64,000 nt of DNA from Ambrosia x helenae (lineage: Eukaryota > Streptophyta > Magnoliopsida > Asterales > Asteraceae): NCBI GenBank assembly GCA_030844895.1, contig CM061231.1:132651023-132715022 (forward strand), written 5' to 3'. A program made the translations under genes and the position numbers. This document shows, piece by piece, positions 12,027 to 22,656 of the stretch (its first letter is position 1; every line of letters starts with the position of its first letter). Under the pieces are notes generated by a model, which was given only the letters and a program-made list of their open reading frames with translations, was not told where the DNA came from and did no database searches.

Positions 12027-12474
12027 GTGAGGAAAGAGAGAGAGAGAGAAAGAGAGTTCAGACGAGGAGCAGACGAGGAAAGAAAGAGAGAGTTCAGACG
12101 AGGAGAGAGACGAGTTTAGACGAGGAGCAGAGGAGGTAGCTTTTTGAAATATTCAGCAAAGGTTTTAGCTTCATTAAACTCGTTTTTCTTCGATCCCCAA
12201 TGCAACGATTTGACCAGAGGTCAACTTTTCAAGATTCACGATTTGTTGTTTTAATTTGTTAACTTCACCCTGCAACTCTTTGTCAAGATCTAGGTTTGTT
12301 TATTAGATATTATCATAAAAAATAATTTATGATAATATAAGTGCTCGAACTCACCTCGTTTTATTCAATTGCATCTTCGTTCTGCAGCCTTGGTTCAGAT
12401 ACTGAATGGAACACGATTCAAGATCTGGGTTTGTTTAGGGCGGCAGTGACGGTGGGCTTAGGGCGGTGGTGATG

Positions 12475-12531
<57 letters not shown>
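11992..12531. repeat. Two (AG)n microsatellites and flanking low-complexity DNA
   Basis: Pure AG repeats at about 11992-12025 and 12478-12530, with further impure AG runs at 12036-12056. The surrounding 11731-12587 holds no supportable gene; the ORF across 11736-12119 is a translation of the microsatellite. Confidence 0.9.
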
Positions 12532-12535
<4 letters not shown>

Positions 12536-12587
12536 TGGTGGTGGTTTGTGGAGGTGATGGTGGTTTGGAAAATATATATAAAATATT

Positions 12588-12774
12588 AAAGTACTGAGAT
12601 GGTCCCTATGGGTATTTTGGTCATTTTACATGACTTAACTGGTAAAATTTAACGACGTTAGCTGGTAGGGACCAAAATGTTATAAAATGTTAATGTTGGG
12701 GACCATTGAAAATATATAGGGGCATACGTGAAATCTGGGCAAACCATAGGGACCATCCGTGCACTTTACTCAAA
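12588..12774 (-). mobile_element. Orphan terminal inverted repeat of Mutator type
   Basis: On the minus strand this begins GAGTAAAGTGCACGGATGG, then TCCCTATGGTTTGCCC, and continues with repeated 'ggtcccta'-like phrases. It resembles the termini of plant Mutator-like elements and related MITEs as I recall them. I see no matching terminus in inverted orientation to the left, so it is a single end. Confidence 0.45.
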
Positions 12775-13082
12775 TGAATAAAAGAAAAACAACCAAAAGA
12801 CGTACAGATTGCAAAGCTTCCCATATCCAAAGAATGACTTACAGAAGTAAGTCTATTGTCCCAAAAATAGCCCAGATCTCAACACTAACACCAAGATCCT
12901 TCCAAAACAGGAGATAATAGACCAAGATAAAAACAATACTCAGATCTAAACAGATAGATCTGAAAACAACAAGACCAGACAGAGATAAACTAGATCTAAA
13001 CAGCTAGATCTAAGACAGCGGTGGAAATAGCCCACGACACAAGACGATCTATTATAAAAGAGCCCTTAGAGCTCTGATACCA

Positions 13083-13628
13083 TGTAGAAACTTGGGGTTT
13101 GAACAAAGAAATAATAACAGATCTAAGATTAACAACAAACCACAAAACAAAAGGAGAAATAACAACAAAACAGGTAACATAACTCTTATTAAACCAACCC
13201 AAAACTTTTCCCCCTGAATACCCAAAGAACTTGATAATACACAAGTTCTTAAACAATACAATGTCTTAGAGATACAACTGATGGATTAGATCAGTTAAAT
13301 TTCATAATAGAGAATACGGAAAATACAAAGAATGGAAAAGGTCTTACAAACTCATACAAACCCTAGAAAACTCAAAGATGAAGACCAGATTATACAGGGA
13401 GAAAAACGAGTACAAAATGAGACTGAAAGGGTTAACAATAATCGAGGTCACAATATATAGGGAAACCCTAATGAATCTTCTCGAACACTGACAATAGCCA
13501 ACAATGGGCTGTGCCCATGTATCCATCAGCAAATATCATCTCCAGCTAGGCCACACCTTATTAGCCCAATGTTACAACTTGCAATGCTCAATGTACAATA
13601 AGCCCAAAAATAATAATATCTCACAACA
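13083..13628 (-). mobile_element. Copia-type LTR with adjoining primer-binding site
   Basis: The + strand runs from TGTAGAAAC to TCTCACAACA; the minus strand therefore starts TGTTGTGAGA and ends in CA, as an LTR should. Directly left, at 13071-13082, is gctctgatacca, the reverse complement of the tRNA-iMet primer site, so this is a 5' LTR reading leftwards. About 300 bp of untranslated leader (12775-13070) remains before it meets the Mutator-type terminus. It may be the missing 5' end of the Copia at 6815-9965, which has the same orientation. Confidence 0.7.
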
Positions 13629-13844
13629 ATAAGTTGTTGTGCACCATAACAAATGTTTGAATGAACACTTATATTATATATCTCAACACTTATAAAAGAA
13701 TGTGTTATTTAATCGACAATGCCACCACTCGTATTGTAATTAGCGTTGACACATGTCATTATGTTAAGGCAACACGAGACTACATTCTGCATTGTCTGAT
13801 CGTTGATGTTATATTAAAAATGAGCAGTTTATGTGTCATTGGCA

Positions 13845-14070
13845 TTTTTTTAAGGCCAATAAAGTCGTTATGGGCTCCTATGAGAATCCTGTTATGACGA
13901 ATTCAGGATACCCACGGGACACCCGGTTCTCCAGATCTACCAATGTAGGGAAATCCCGACCACCCACTTGCCCGAAGGCACGATAGTGAATAATCAGTAA
14001 AAGTTGGTATCATTCAAAGCTCGAATTTGTGACCATTAGGCCCAAGTCACCTATCATTAGGCCTCCGTAA
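13845..14070 (-). mobile_element. SINE-like repeat, copy 1
   Basis: Direct repeat, in the same orientation and about 80 percent identical by eye, of 14645-14854. The minus strand has a tRNA-like 5' part with an RNA polymerase III B-box-like stretch (aattcgagctt; aagttcaagcct in copy 2) and a body with gggtggtcggg. It ends in an A-rich tail (cttaaaaaaa). The SINE label rests on these features only. Confidence 0.45.
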
Positions 14071-14088
14071 CATTTGCTTACCTTTAAC

Positions 14089-14281
14089 CAATGGCGAAGC
14101 TTGGTTCTCGAATCGGTGGGGGCCAGACTCAATTTTTTTCGATGGCAGTGGCCGGAATATCAAATCGGTGGGGGCTGGACTCAACTCTAACTCAATTTGC
14201 ATTCAAAAATCGCAAAATTCTACCACTGTACCAAAAATCGGTGGGACCAGGGTCCTTGGGCACAAAGAACCTTCGCCCCTG
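14089..14281. mobile_element. hAT-type MITE with 8-bp target duplication
   Basis: A 193-bp segment starts CAATGGCGAAGCTTGG and ends CCTTCGCCCCTG, which are imperfect inverted repeats. It is flanked on both sides by the identical octamer cctttaac (14081-14088 and 14282-14289). An 8-bp duplication and CA.TGGCG ends are typical of hAT elements. It has no coding capacity; inside it, 'aatcggtggg' is repeated three times. Confidence 0.85.
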
Positions 14282-14640
14282 CCTTTAACCATATCCTTAA
14301 CTTTTACTTTTATATACAGTTCTTTAATGTATAGAAACCATGCTTAAGGTCGACCAATCAACAATACCATTAAGCGGAAGTTAATTAGACAAAACAATAT
14401 ACAAAATTCAAGCAATATATGGATGAACTATGCTAAAGCTACTAATCAGCAACAGCAAGGGAACACATGATTAGGTTCGTAACAAACAAAAAAAAAAAAA
14501 AAGTGAATGAAGTGTCAAGTGTAATACCACATGAAAAATGGAATATAAGTTGATAATTATGGGTACTTTAGTTCATCATAACTTTCTAAAAACAAAAGTT
14601 GGCGTGATACTTCATCATCATTAATCTAATAATAATTTTT
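14282..14640. other. Noncoding stretch
   Basis: AT-rich sequence with a poly-A run near 14489-14503. I see no gene or recognisable element here. Confidence 0.6.
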
Positions 14641-14644
14641 GATG

Positions 14645-14854
14645 TTTTTTTAAAGTCCAATAAAATCGTTACGTGCTTCCGTAGGAATCTCTTTATAATG
14701 AATTCAGGATACCAACGGGGCACCCGGTCCTCCAGGTTCATCAATACATGGAAAACCCGACCACCCACTCGTCCGAAGGCACGACAGTGAATAATCGGTA
14801 ACAAGGCTTGAACTTGTTACCATTAGGCTTCAAGTCACCTATCATTAGGCCTCC
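14645..14854 (-). mobile_element. SINE-like repeat, copy 2
   Basis: Second copy of the repeat at 13845-14070, also on the minus strand. It ends on the minus strand with ggactttaaaaaaacatc. The two copies have diverged, which argues for separate insertions rather than a recent local duplication. Confidence 0.45.
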
Positions 14855-14940
14855 ATACCACTCATCAGAAGATGAGTGGTAATAATAATTTTTGGGTGAT
14901 ACTATCTACACAACCAAGAAAAAACCCTAAACAACCTTAG

Positions 14941-15246
14941 GACGGGTCGTCGAGGCCTAGATGGGCCGTTAAGAAAAATTAGGGTTTATGGACGGGGCGT
15001 CCAGGCCTTGACGGGCCGTTTGTTTACAGAAAAGACAAAACTGACGGGCCGTCGAGGCCCAGACGGCCCGTAAAAGTACGAGGTACGAGGTGATCAGTCT
15101 GAACTCCTGCAAAAGCAGTCAGTTCAGACTGAAAAGTCTGAAAGAGTTGCTTATGGACGGGCCGTCCAGGCCCCGACGGCCCGTTGAAACGTGTTAGGTT
15201 AGGGCATTTAATCCCTAGACGGCCCATCGAGGCCTCGACGGCCCGT
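14941..15246. repeat. Array of five 29-bp GC-rich palindromic units
   Basis: Units at 14941-14969, 14991-15019, 15043-15071, 15156-15184 and 15218-15246 are each exactly 29 bp. Each reads about GACGGGCCGT, a 7-9 base centre built on AGGCC, then GACGGCCCGT, so each can fold on itself. Spacers are unrelated and of different lengths (21, 23, 84, 33 bp). The long spacer holds another inverted pair, cagtctgaact / agttcagactg, near 15095-15131. The array lies just upstream of the FAR1/MULE-type gene. Confidence 0.9.
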
Positions 15247-15358
15247 CGACATTTCCTGATATAACCATTACACGATCAGCTTCTTCCCCATTTGAACCAA
15301 ACTTTAAAACATCACCACCACCAAAACCCTCGACCCATTTCGACTTCCCGGTCTCACG

Positions 15359-17511
15359 ATGACATATTTACACAGCTTTTCAACCGTTGACCTGTCTGAG
15401 AACGAGTCTTACGTCTCTGAAAGCGTAGGGTATGAACCCGAGGTTCAAGTTGGTGAAGATGAGGTTAAATCCGGGGTTCGTGGTAATGACGGGAACATGC
15501 TGCCCGATCTCAACGAGGAATATGTAGAGGAACAGGAGTCTTTTTTCGTGCCACCAAGCTACCCGCAGTACACGTACGGGAGTTACCATTCGCGCGGGAA
15601 TCGTGCTAATGATGACAACCAGGAAGATGCTAACATAAAAGTTGAACCTAACCGGATGTTTCGTATGAAACCGAGCAGGTGCGTTTATTTATTTACACTA
15701 GTATATCTTTACAGTAGTATATATTTTCAGGTATTTAGACTAGTATGAATTTAGACTAGTATATCTTTACAGTAGTATATATTTTCAGGTATTTAGAGTA
15801 GTATGAATTTAGACTAGACTGTTGTGTAAATTTTCAGGTATTCGGGTCTGTTGAAGAGATGAAACAATGGGCTTACGATAGAGCCCTTGCTAGCGGTTAC
15901 GTCCTAGTGACAGGACGTTCTGTTTCAAAAGGCAGTGGAAATAATGCAAGAAAAATTAGGATAGACCTGAGATGCGACCGTGCTGGCGAATACCATACTA
16001 CAGCCACAGTAAGGTCTACGGGTAGCAAAAAGATTAACTGTCCATTTATGTTAATAGGGAGGCTACGCAAAGAGGGTTGGAAGTTGGAGGTTAAACACGC
16101 GAATCATAACCACGACCCTTTTGTACATGTTGAGGGTCACGCTTTTGCTAGGCGGCTGACACCACAGGAAGAAGAAATGGTGGAAACACTTTATTTTCAA
16201 GGCCTGGAACCGGCAAACATACATTTGGCCATCAGAGCACAAAACCCGAATAATAAATGTATTCTAAGAGACATACACAATACAGTGAGCAAGATTAAAC
16301 ATAGAATTTACGGCGATAAAACCCCAATGCAGGTATTATTATTAATTACTATTATTGTCATAGACTATTATTAATTTTGTTGTTGTTAAATATTAAATAT
16401 TGTTATTATTATTGTTATGCAGATACTCGAGAGTATCCTGGTTGAAAAGAAATTTACTTATTTCACCAAGCAGAATCCAGAGACAGATGCTGTTGAGAAT
16501 ATTTTCTTTTCACACCGGGTCTCGTACAATCTCTGGCGTGCCTTTCCACATGTGATGCTGATCGACGCCACCTACAAAACGAACGAGTACAGAATCCCGT
16601 TTGTTCAAATTGTGGGTATGACGTCGACAAACCAGTCGTTTTGTATCGCCCATGCATTTATCGTTAAAGAGAAAACGAGTAACTACACATGGGTGCTTGA
16701 GAGGCTCAGAGATTTGCTGGAGGGGAGTATGGAGCCACGTGTAATTGTTACAGATAGAGATCTGGCTCTGATGAGTGCATGTGCTTCAGTTTTCCCGGAT
16801 GCTACGAAATTGCTTTGCAGGTGTCATATTCAACGAAATATTATTATTATTATTATTATTATTAATATTATTGTTGTTGTTTTGCAGGTATCATATTCAA
16901 CGAAATATTGCAAAATATCATAAAGCAGGATTTCCAAAAGAAGAATGGGAAATATTTTTGCAGTATTTTGGTCGACTGTGTAAATCTCCTGACAAAGAGG
17001 CTTACGAATTCAATCTTGAAGCGCTCTACAGACGACTTTGGGGGCAGGATCGAACGGGTATATATTTTATTTTTTATTTTGCTTTACAAGCGTACATATT
17101 TTCTGTATTGACATCACTATTCTGTTTTTTACAGAGGTTTATGACTACATGGAGTCAGTTTGGCTCCGAGATTATAAAGAAATGTTTGTCGAAGCATGGG
17201 CAAATGAAAACCTTACGTTCGGTCAGACTACGACCAACAGGGTCGAGAGTCAGCATGCTCTTATTAAAAGGTACATAAAAGGCCCGAACAGCTCGCTCCA
17301 CGCGCTTGTGATGCAAATAGACAAAGTTATGGAATCACGGCGCGTAGCGATAAAGCACTCCTTCGAACAAAGCCGATCAACAAGAATGTGGAAACATGAT
17401 CTACCGTTGTTTCAAGACGTAATCGGTAGGGTTTCCCATCTAGCGCTTACTTTGATGCTCGGAGGGGTCAACAAGATAAATTATTATATGACACATGACG
17501 GCATCCATTGA
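15359..17511 (+). pseudogene. FAR1/MULE-type transposase gene, 3' truncated
   Basis: Exons 15838-16332, 16423-16820, 16888-17057 and 17135-17511 join in one frame with GT..AG introns. The protein has a FAR1-like zinc-binding N-terminal region (CDRAGEYHT..., INCPFMLIGR, a final HNHDP). It is followed by a MULE transposase domain with LIDATYKTNEYRIPFVQIVGMT, VIVTDRDLALMSA, CRYHIQRNIAKY, and TTNRVESQHALIKRYI carrying the expected Glu. An acidic first exon may lie at 15359-15678, but its donor does not join exon 2 in frame, so the 5' model is unsure. The SWIM zinc finger normally found downstream is absent; the frame ends at 17511, 48 bp before a Helitron. Such proteins are either Mutator transposases or domesticated FHY3/FAR1 regulators. 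The truncation and setting favour a transposon relic. Confidence 0.75.
15679..15837 (+). repeat. Short tandem repeats in the presumed first intron
   Basis: A roughly 58-bp unit containing 'agactagtatatctttacagtagtatatattttcag', given here only by its parts (tagactagtat, tttacagtagt, attttcaggta), occurs about 2.5 times. This yields three potential 3' splice sites of the form ttttcag|gta, near 15730, 15787 and 15837. Confidence 0.7.
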
Positions 17512-17558
17512 ATGCCAGCTTAAACAAACTCAATTCTTTTATTATAAGTTATTATAGA

Positions 17559-18225
17559 CTAGATTATATCCCGGGAGCGTCCCGGGATATAGAAATCTAC
17601 TTTGAAATATCAATTTTACATCTGAAATAAACTGATGCGTTTTACTGTTACATGCAGGAAAGCTTCGGGTAGCACTTAACCTAAAACAATTAACAATTAA
17701 CAATTTATTTCCAATGTTAGTGCATAACCTTAAACAATGCATAATAACTCTAATATTAAAACCTAACCTAAAACAATGTACAACTCCAATGCTAACACAT
17801 GTTGTAAATAAAATTCATATTTACTGATTTGAACATAACTAATGACTTGCCTATACATGATTAATGAATAACCTGAACACTTTGTGTTTTTTTTTCTGTA
17901 CGAACAAAACCACACACAAAAATAGTCGTTTTTTCTCCGTTTTTTATATAGCACTATGGTACCCGTTGGAAAGATAATAAAACGCTCGTTAATTTGGTGT
18001 AATTTTTTTCTTTAAAAAATCTCGTATATAAAAGATATTAACGTTTGAAAGTTATGGGAGGAAACATTAGAGATAAAAATCTAATTTTGTTTTTAAATTT
18101 TAAATTATTATTTTCCTAAAATAAAGTCCTTGCCACATGGGATGACACATGGCACACTCAATAAAGAGAATACTCTCTTTGAGTGTCATGTCATTAAAAT
18201 GGCTTTGGTTTATTATATGTATAGA
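17559..18225 (-). mobile_element. Small non-autonomous Helitron
   Basis: On the minus strand the element starts TCTATACATATAATAAACC at 18225, preceded by A. It ends with a perfect 12-bp-arm hairpin (17565-17576 pairs with 17580-17591, 3-nt loop) followed by CTAG at 17562-17559, then T. A 5' TC, a 3' hairpin a few bases before CTRR, and insertion between A and T are the Helitron signature. No Rep/helicase is encoded. It inserted just beyond the surviving end of the FAR1/MULE-type gene. Confidence 0.8.
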
Positions 18226-18562
18226 TAGATAGATAGATAGATACGCAAAACAAATAAATTAAAATACATATTTACAACGCACGACGATAAGTTTTGTATT
18301 ATAATAAACCCCATGTAATTCCTGTTACGTAATTTTGTAATCTTCGGTTTTTTGATTAAAAAAAAATATGTTATTACAAACAAAGTAAGTGGAGGGGGCG
18401 TCCCTGGGTTCCGTTTACGAGTTAATATCTATTTAGAGGGTACACCATCGTCAGTGGGCCGGCGAAGCTGGAGTATTTGAATTGCGGTTGAAAGTATATG
18501 GCTAATTTTTGTTAGAAAAAAAACACGGGGTCGAAACCATATATGCTAAAAAATTCTATACG
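18226..18562. other. Noncoding stretch with (GATA)n
   Basis: A short (TAGA)n run at about 18221-18242 abuts the Helitron end. The rest is AT-rich with no gene visible. Confidence 0.6.
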
Positions 18563-18570
18563 GATACTAT

Positions 18571-18779
18571 CACTGACGTAGCTTTTAAGGGACGGGGAGG
18601 GGCGGCCGACCCCCCGAATTTTCGCTCAGAAGTTCCGATTATATAGTATTCGTATAGAAATTTTTGGGTATATACGGTTTCGCCCCCCCCGAAACTGGTT
18701 TCCGACCCCCCAAACAAGTGATTTCCGACCCCCCGGTGACTTCCGACCCCCCGAAATCTCGGGTCAAGCTTCGCCACTG
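18571..18779. mobile_element. hAT-type MITE with 8-bp target duplication
   Basis: A 209-bp element begins CACTGACGTAGCTTTTAAGG and ends GGGTCAAGCTTCGCCACTG. It is flanked by the octamer gatactat on both sides (18563-18570 and 18780-18787). Inside, 'ttccgacccccc' is repeated four times in tandem. Its ends resemble those of the MITE at 14089-14281. Confidence 0.85.
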
Positions 18780-18787
18780 GATACTAT

Positions 18788-19215
18788 ATAATTGGACATT
18801 TTGACATTGGCGGACCCACCCACACCAAACTGAAGGGCGGACGGCCCACCTTGAATTTTTTTTCTTAGTATTATATATACACGTTAATCTTGTCCGTATC
18901 CTATAAAAAATTTCAATCGCACCCCTTGTACTTTTGAAAACCGACCCCCAAGAAACCAAAAAAAATATATCTAATTTTATAGCTAGTAACCAACTTTTAT
19001 GTTTAGACTTTAGAGTTAGCCAAATTCTAATAGTTAGTAGGCAAGTAACCTAATTTTAAGAGTAAGTCCGTAATTTTTAATATGTTTTAATTTTGATTAA
19101 AAGAAAAAAAAACCAGCATAGCGCCTAAAACATTACAGAGTAGTCCACCAGTCTTTCCCTCTTCCAAATGAAAACCATCAATTAAATGGTATATCAAGTC
19201 TTGTACAATTGATGG
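18788..19215. other. Noncoding DNA left of the hAT fragment
   Basis: At about 18805 cattggcggacccacc looks like a diverged hAT end. I found no target duplication pairing it with 19708. The rest is AT-rich. Confidence 0.35.
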
Positions 19216-19434
19216 TTGAATAAAAAAAACTTGGCGTATCGTTTATTGAAGCTATGTCTCACATTACCCGTTGAAAGAAGCTTTTCGGCCACAAAGTATG
19301 TGAATAATTATTTGCGCAATAGGATTGGTGATGAGAATTTAAACGATAGTTGTATTGCTTTTACTGGAAAAGACTTGCATAGAAACGTGGAGATAGAAGA
19401 TGTTATAGATAGATTACAAAAAATGAAGAACTGA
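19216..19434 (+). pseudogene. hAT transposase, C-terminal dimerisation fragment
   Basis: The 72-codon frame contains LTLPVERSFSATKYVNNYLRNRIG, here cited by its parts (VERSFSATK, YLRNRIGDENLNDS). This is the hAT C-terminal dimerisation motif that normally ends the transposase. The usual 'ATAS/ATAT' residues before VERSFS are missing. Nothing of the RNase H-like catalytic core is visible upstream. A terminus-like sequence at about 19663-19708, ending CTGCGCCTCTG, is inverted relative to the start of the MITE at 18571 and may be the right end of this element. Confidence 0.75.
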
Positions 19435-19708
19435 CAAAAAAAAACAACTTTCTATATTCGAATTAATTTGTTATACATATGTAATGACGTTTGAATTACT
19501 TTTTGGCTTTTGGTTTCCTTTTATTGATCATATAATGTTAGTATTATTATATTTGGTATACGAGTCAACACGGGCCACCTGATAGATAAACGACCTATAT
19601 AAGCTATATGATTCCACACACCATGAAAAGATTCCTAAGTCCATCACTGTTTTCTAAGCAAAAATTCGGGGGTCGCCCGACCCCCTCCCACTTAAAACCT
19701 GCGCCTCT

Positions 19709-20218
19709 GGTTGCCACCATAGCATGATCGATTTAAGTGTAGTGATAGCTCATATTTGATTGATTCCAATATGATGTTCTCGGATTATATGATTGTGATG
19801 AGTACCTATTGTATATGGCATGGTTATCTTTGTGGTAGACAAACACGCTCATCCAATCTCTCGACATGATGAAATGATTTTAAGAATCCTGGAAATCCTG
19901 CTAACCTAATTTTAAAAATGTGCGACTTTAAAAATAACACAAGTTTTTCTATCTGTTCCACTAAACTCATTAAAAGTGCTTTTGTTTCTTCTATGTTACA
20001 CTAAATTTAATTTTATAATTTTACGAGGTGTGTTTCAATCTTATATAATTTGCTGAATAAATGTTAACACTTTTATACTAAAGTGAAACAATACACATAT
20101 AAATCTCCGGTATTATTTTACGAGGTGATTCAATCTTATATAATTTGCTGAATAAATGTTAACATTTTTATAATAAAGTGAAACAATACACATAAATCTC
20201 CATTATCTATATCTATAT
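19709..20218. repeat. Noncoding DNA with a 96-bp tandem duplication
   Basis: A segment starting tttacgaggtg at 20021 is repeated starting at 20117, about 96 bp on. Both copies include cttatataatttgctgaata. No gene is visible. Confidence 0.75.
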
Positions 20219-21215
20219 CTATACTTACTATATTATATTGCATGAGTCAAGGGTATTTTAAGATATCCAAAAGTTAATAATTTTATTTTTATTAACAATC
20301 TTACAATGAGAGTAAAATAGTCATTCAAACACTTTTATACTTTGATACCTTATCTTAGTTACACTTTAATCCTTAAACTTTACTCAACCTTTGCTTATTA
20401 AATTATAGTTAAAATTCTTTTTCATATTTTAAGCAAACTATCCCCCATATGATTTTTAAATAGTCATATTTTTTCATACGTTGATGCTTTTACAAGAAAA
20501 ATTACATTATAATAATGAGCATTTTATTATCTTTAATTTGAATATAGTATTGTCAATTTTCTTTTCAATTAAATTTTTTTTATGTTCTACATGATTAACA
20601 GTATATAGAACTGAGCAATAACTAAAGCGTTCACCGAAGCCAGACAAAAAAAAAGAGACAAAACTGGATCAAAATCAATTAAAAACTTAATTAACCAACA
20701 TCCAATTTAAGTTAAAATCGGTTATCGTTTTCTTTTTGTACCATTAGTTAACCGAAATTAGTCAAACTGAAACGGAACCATACATATATTCATAACTATA
20801 GTAGGGAACACAGACACTTCTAATGGTGCACGAAACAAAAATCGACATTTTATCGATCTTATTAACCATCAGTCAATTTAGTTAGATTGTTTTTAGTTCG
20901 TTTTTGTTAATAAACAAAACCAAACTTTGGTTAAAATGTTTACTTAGAAGTACATGGAATGAAGGTATATAAATACATGAAATGAATGTATAAAAGATAT
21001 AAATATAGACAAAAAATAACTAAACTGGACTAAAAACCGATAATCTAACAATATAAATCGAACCAAATAATCGATTGTTTACTAACATCGATTAACTCAT
21101 GACTTTGGTTTTAGTTTCGGTTGAGACTAATAACCAAACTAAACCAAGCCATACACACCCTTAAAAATGTTCGTGTTCCCTACGACCCCGCTGCATCGTG
21201 CGGGCACCTTACTAC
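20219..21215 (+). mobile_element. Possible degenerate Helitron
   Basis: Starts TCTATACTTACTATATTATA, like a Helitron 5' end, and ends near cccgctgcatcgtgcgggc, a short hairpin of the Helitron 3' type. I cannot find a canonical CTRR terminus after the hairpin, so the boundary is weak. No coding capacity. Confidence 0.3.
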
Positions 21216-21449
21216 TTATTTAGTAATTACTTTTTTCGAATGTTACTTAAATTGAAAAACTGTGACACTTCTTTATTATTTAGTGATATTTTTCTTTTAT
21301 CACAATCACCTATTTCAAGTTTCACTAGTTAGATCAAATACACCAGACACTTTTTCTAGAAAGTGTGAAAAAGATTGTGATCGATTGATCTTATATTTTA
21401 AGGAGTTGAGATTAGTTCTTTGGAAAAAAAAATAAATAATAAATTAGAG

Positions 21450-22125
21450 GAAAGACATAAAAGTAAAACCACATTTGTTAACTTTCTCTCTCAACATGCA
21501 ATGCACATGTCAATTCTCTTATCATTTTAGAACGCCCATAACTTTTTCATACAATATTTTTTTTAAAAATCACCATAACGAGCGTTTTTTTTATCTTTAA
21601 TATGACTACCACATTCCTACATTAAAATTGAAAAAAAAACCCCGTGTTAAATAGGTTTTCTTCTTCATTGTGTCTTTTGCTCATTTATTGTGTTATAGTA
21701 TGCATGTGTGCTTTATAAATATGTTATTTATGTTTTTTTAGTCTACACATTATTTAACTTAATTTGTCCATTGTGTTTTTAATATGCTTTCCATTGTGTT
21801 TTACGCAAATTGGTTTTGTATTTATGGTGTAAATTGTGTTTTATTATGTTGTTCATTGTGTTTAAGTCTACTATTCATTGTGTGTATGTCGTTCACTATG
21901 TTTTATACTGTTCATTGTGTTTTGTACCATATTGTTAATTGCATATTTAATTGGTACTCATTGTATTTTACGTTATCTCCATTTTGTCTTACGCAACTGG
22001 GTTTTCGATTTTTTTTTAAAAGTATTCATTGTGTCTTAGTCTTCTGTCCATTGTGTCTTTTATATGTCGTCCATTGTGTTTTATGCAACTGGGTTTTCAA
22101 CTTTTTTTAAAAGTATTCATTGTGT
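21450..22125 (+). repeat. Helitron-like DNA and dispersed 'CATTGTGTTTT' word repeats
   Basis: 21528-21600 (cccataact ... aacgagcgttttt...atcttt) resembles, in reverse complement, the interior of the Helitron at 17559-18225. From 21665 to 22125 the word cattgtgttt recurs about 12 times, often with 'acgcaactgggttttcgatt'. The ORF at 21784-22110 is a translation of these repeats. Confidence 0.5.
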
Positions 22126-22130
22126 GTGAA

Positions 22131-22656
22131 GAAACAACAAGTATGACTCAGGTATAAGGATGGGGTGGTTACTCGTGCTCGCTACAAGATGTAATCCTTT
22201 GCTCACAACGATGATAGATCTGTGGTCCGATTAGGTATAGAATAAGTTAGTAAATAATGCAATAAACACACAAGGTTTAAGTGGTTCGATCTCATTGACC
22301 CACGTCCACTGTAAATACGATTCTTTAGTAGTCAAGAGATTACAAGTGTCAAAAGAGAAATACAAATCGGAAATACAAGTGTATGTCTGTGATTGGAGAA
22401 TTATTCGACCTCTTAAAAGGTGTGGAGATCCCCCTTTATAGAGGTCTTAACAATTTCCTTCTTTTAATAAATTATAAAATAAAATTGAATTTAATTAAGT
22501 AACTTCTTATTAACTAAAATCTATATCCTTAGAAAAAAATATTTAGATTTTCCTACTTTACAAAATATTTTTTTTTTACCATGGGGTTTTGGAATATAAT
22601 TTTATATTATAAGAAAAATAAATAAAAAAAAAGATATATATATATATATATATATA
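22131..22656. other. LTR-like noncoding DNA ending in a (TA)n tract
   Basis: Sequence with 'caaggtttaagtggttcg' and a minus-strand TATA-like motif near 22436, suggestive of an LTR fragment; no ends were found. An (TA)n tract at 22634-22656 borders the element that follows. Confidence 0.4.

Noticed and set aside
18805..19708. A complete hAT element around the transposase fragment
   Set aside because: The two candidate ends are only loosely similar and their flanking octamers (cattttga, gttgccac) do not match.
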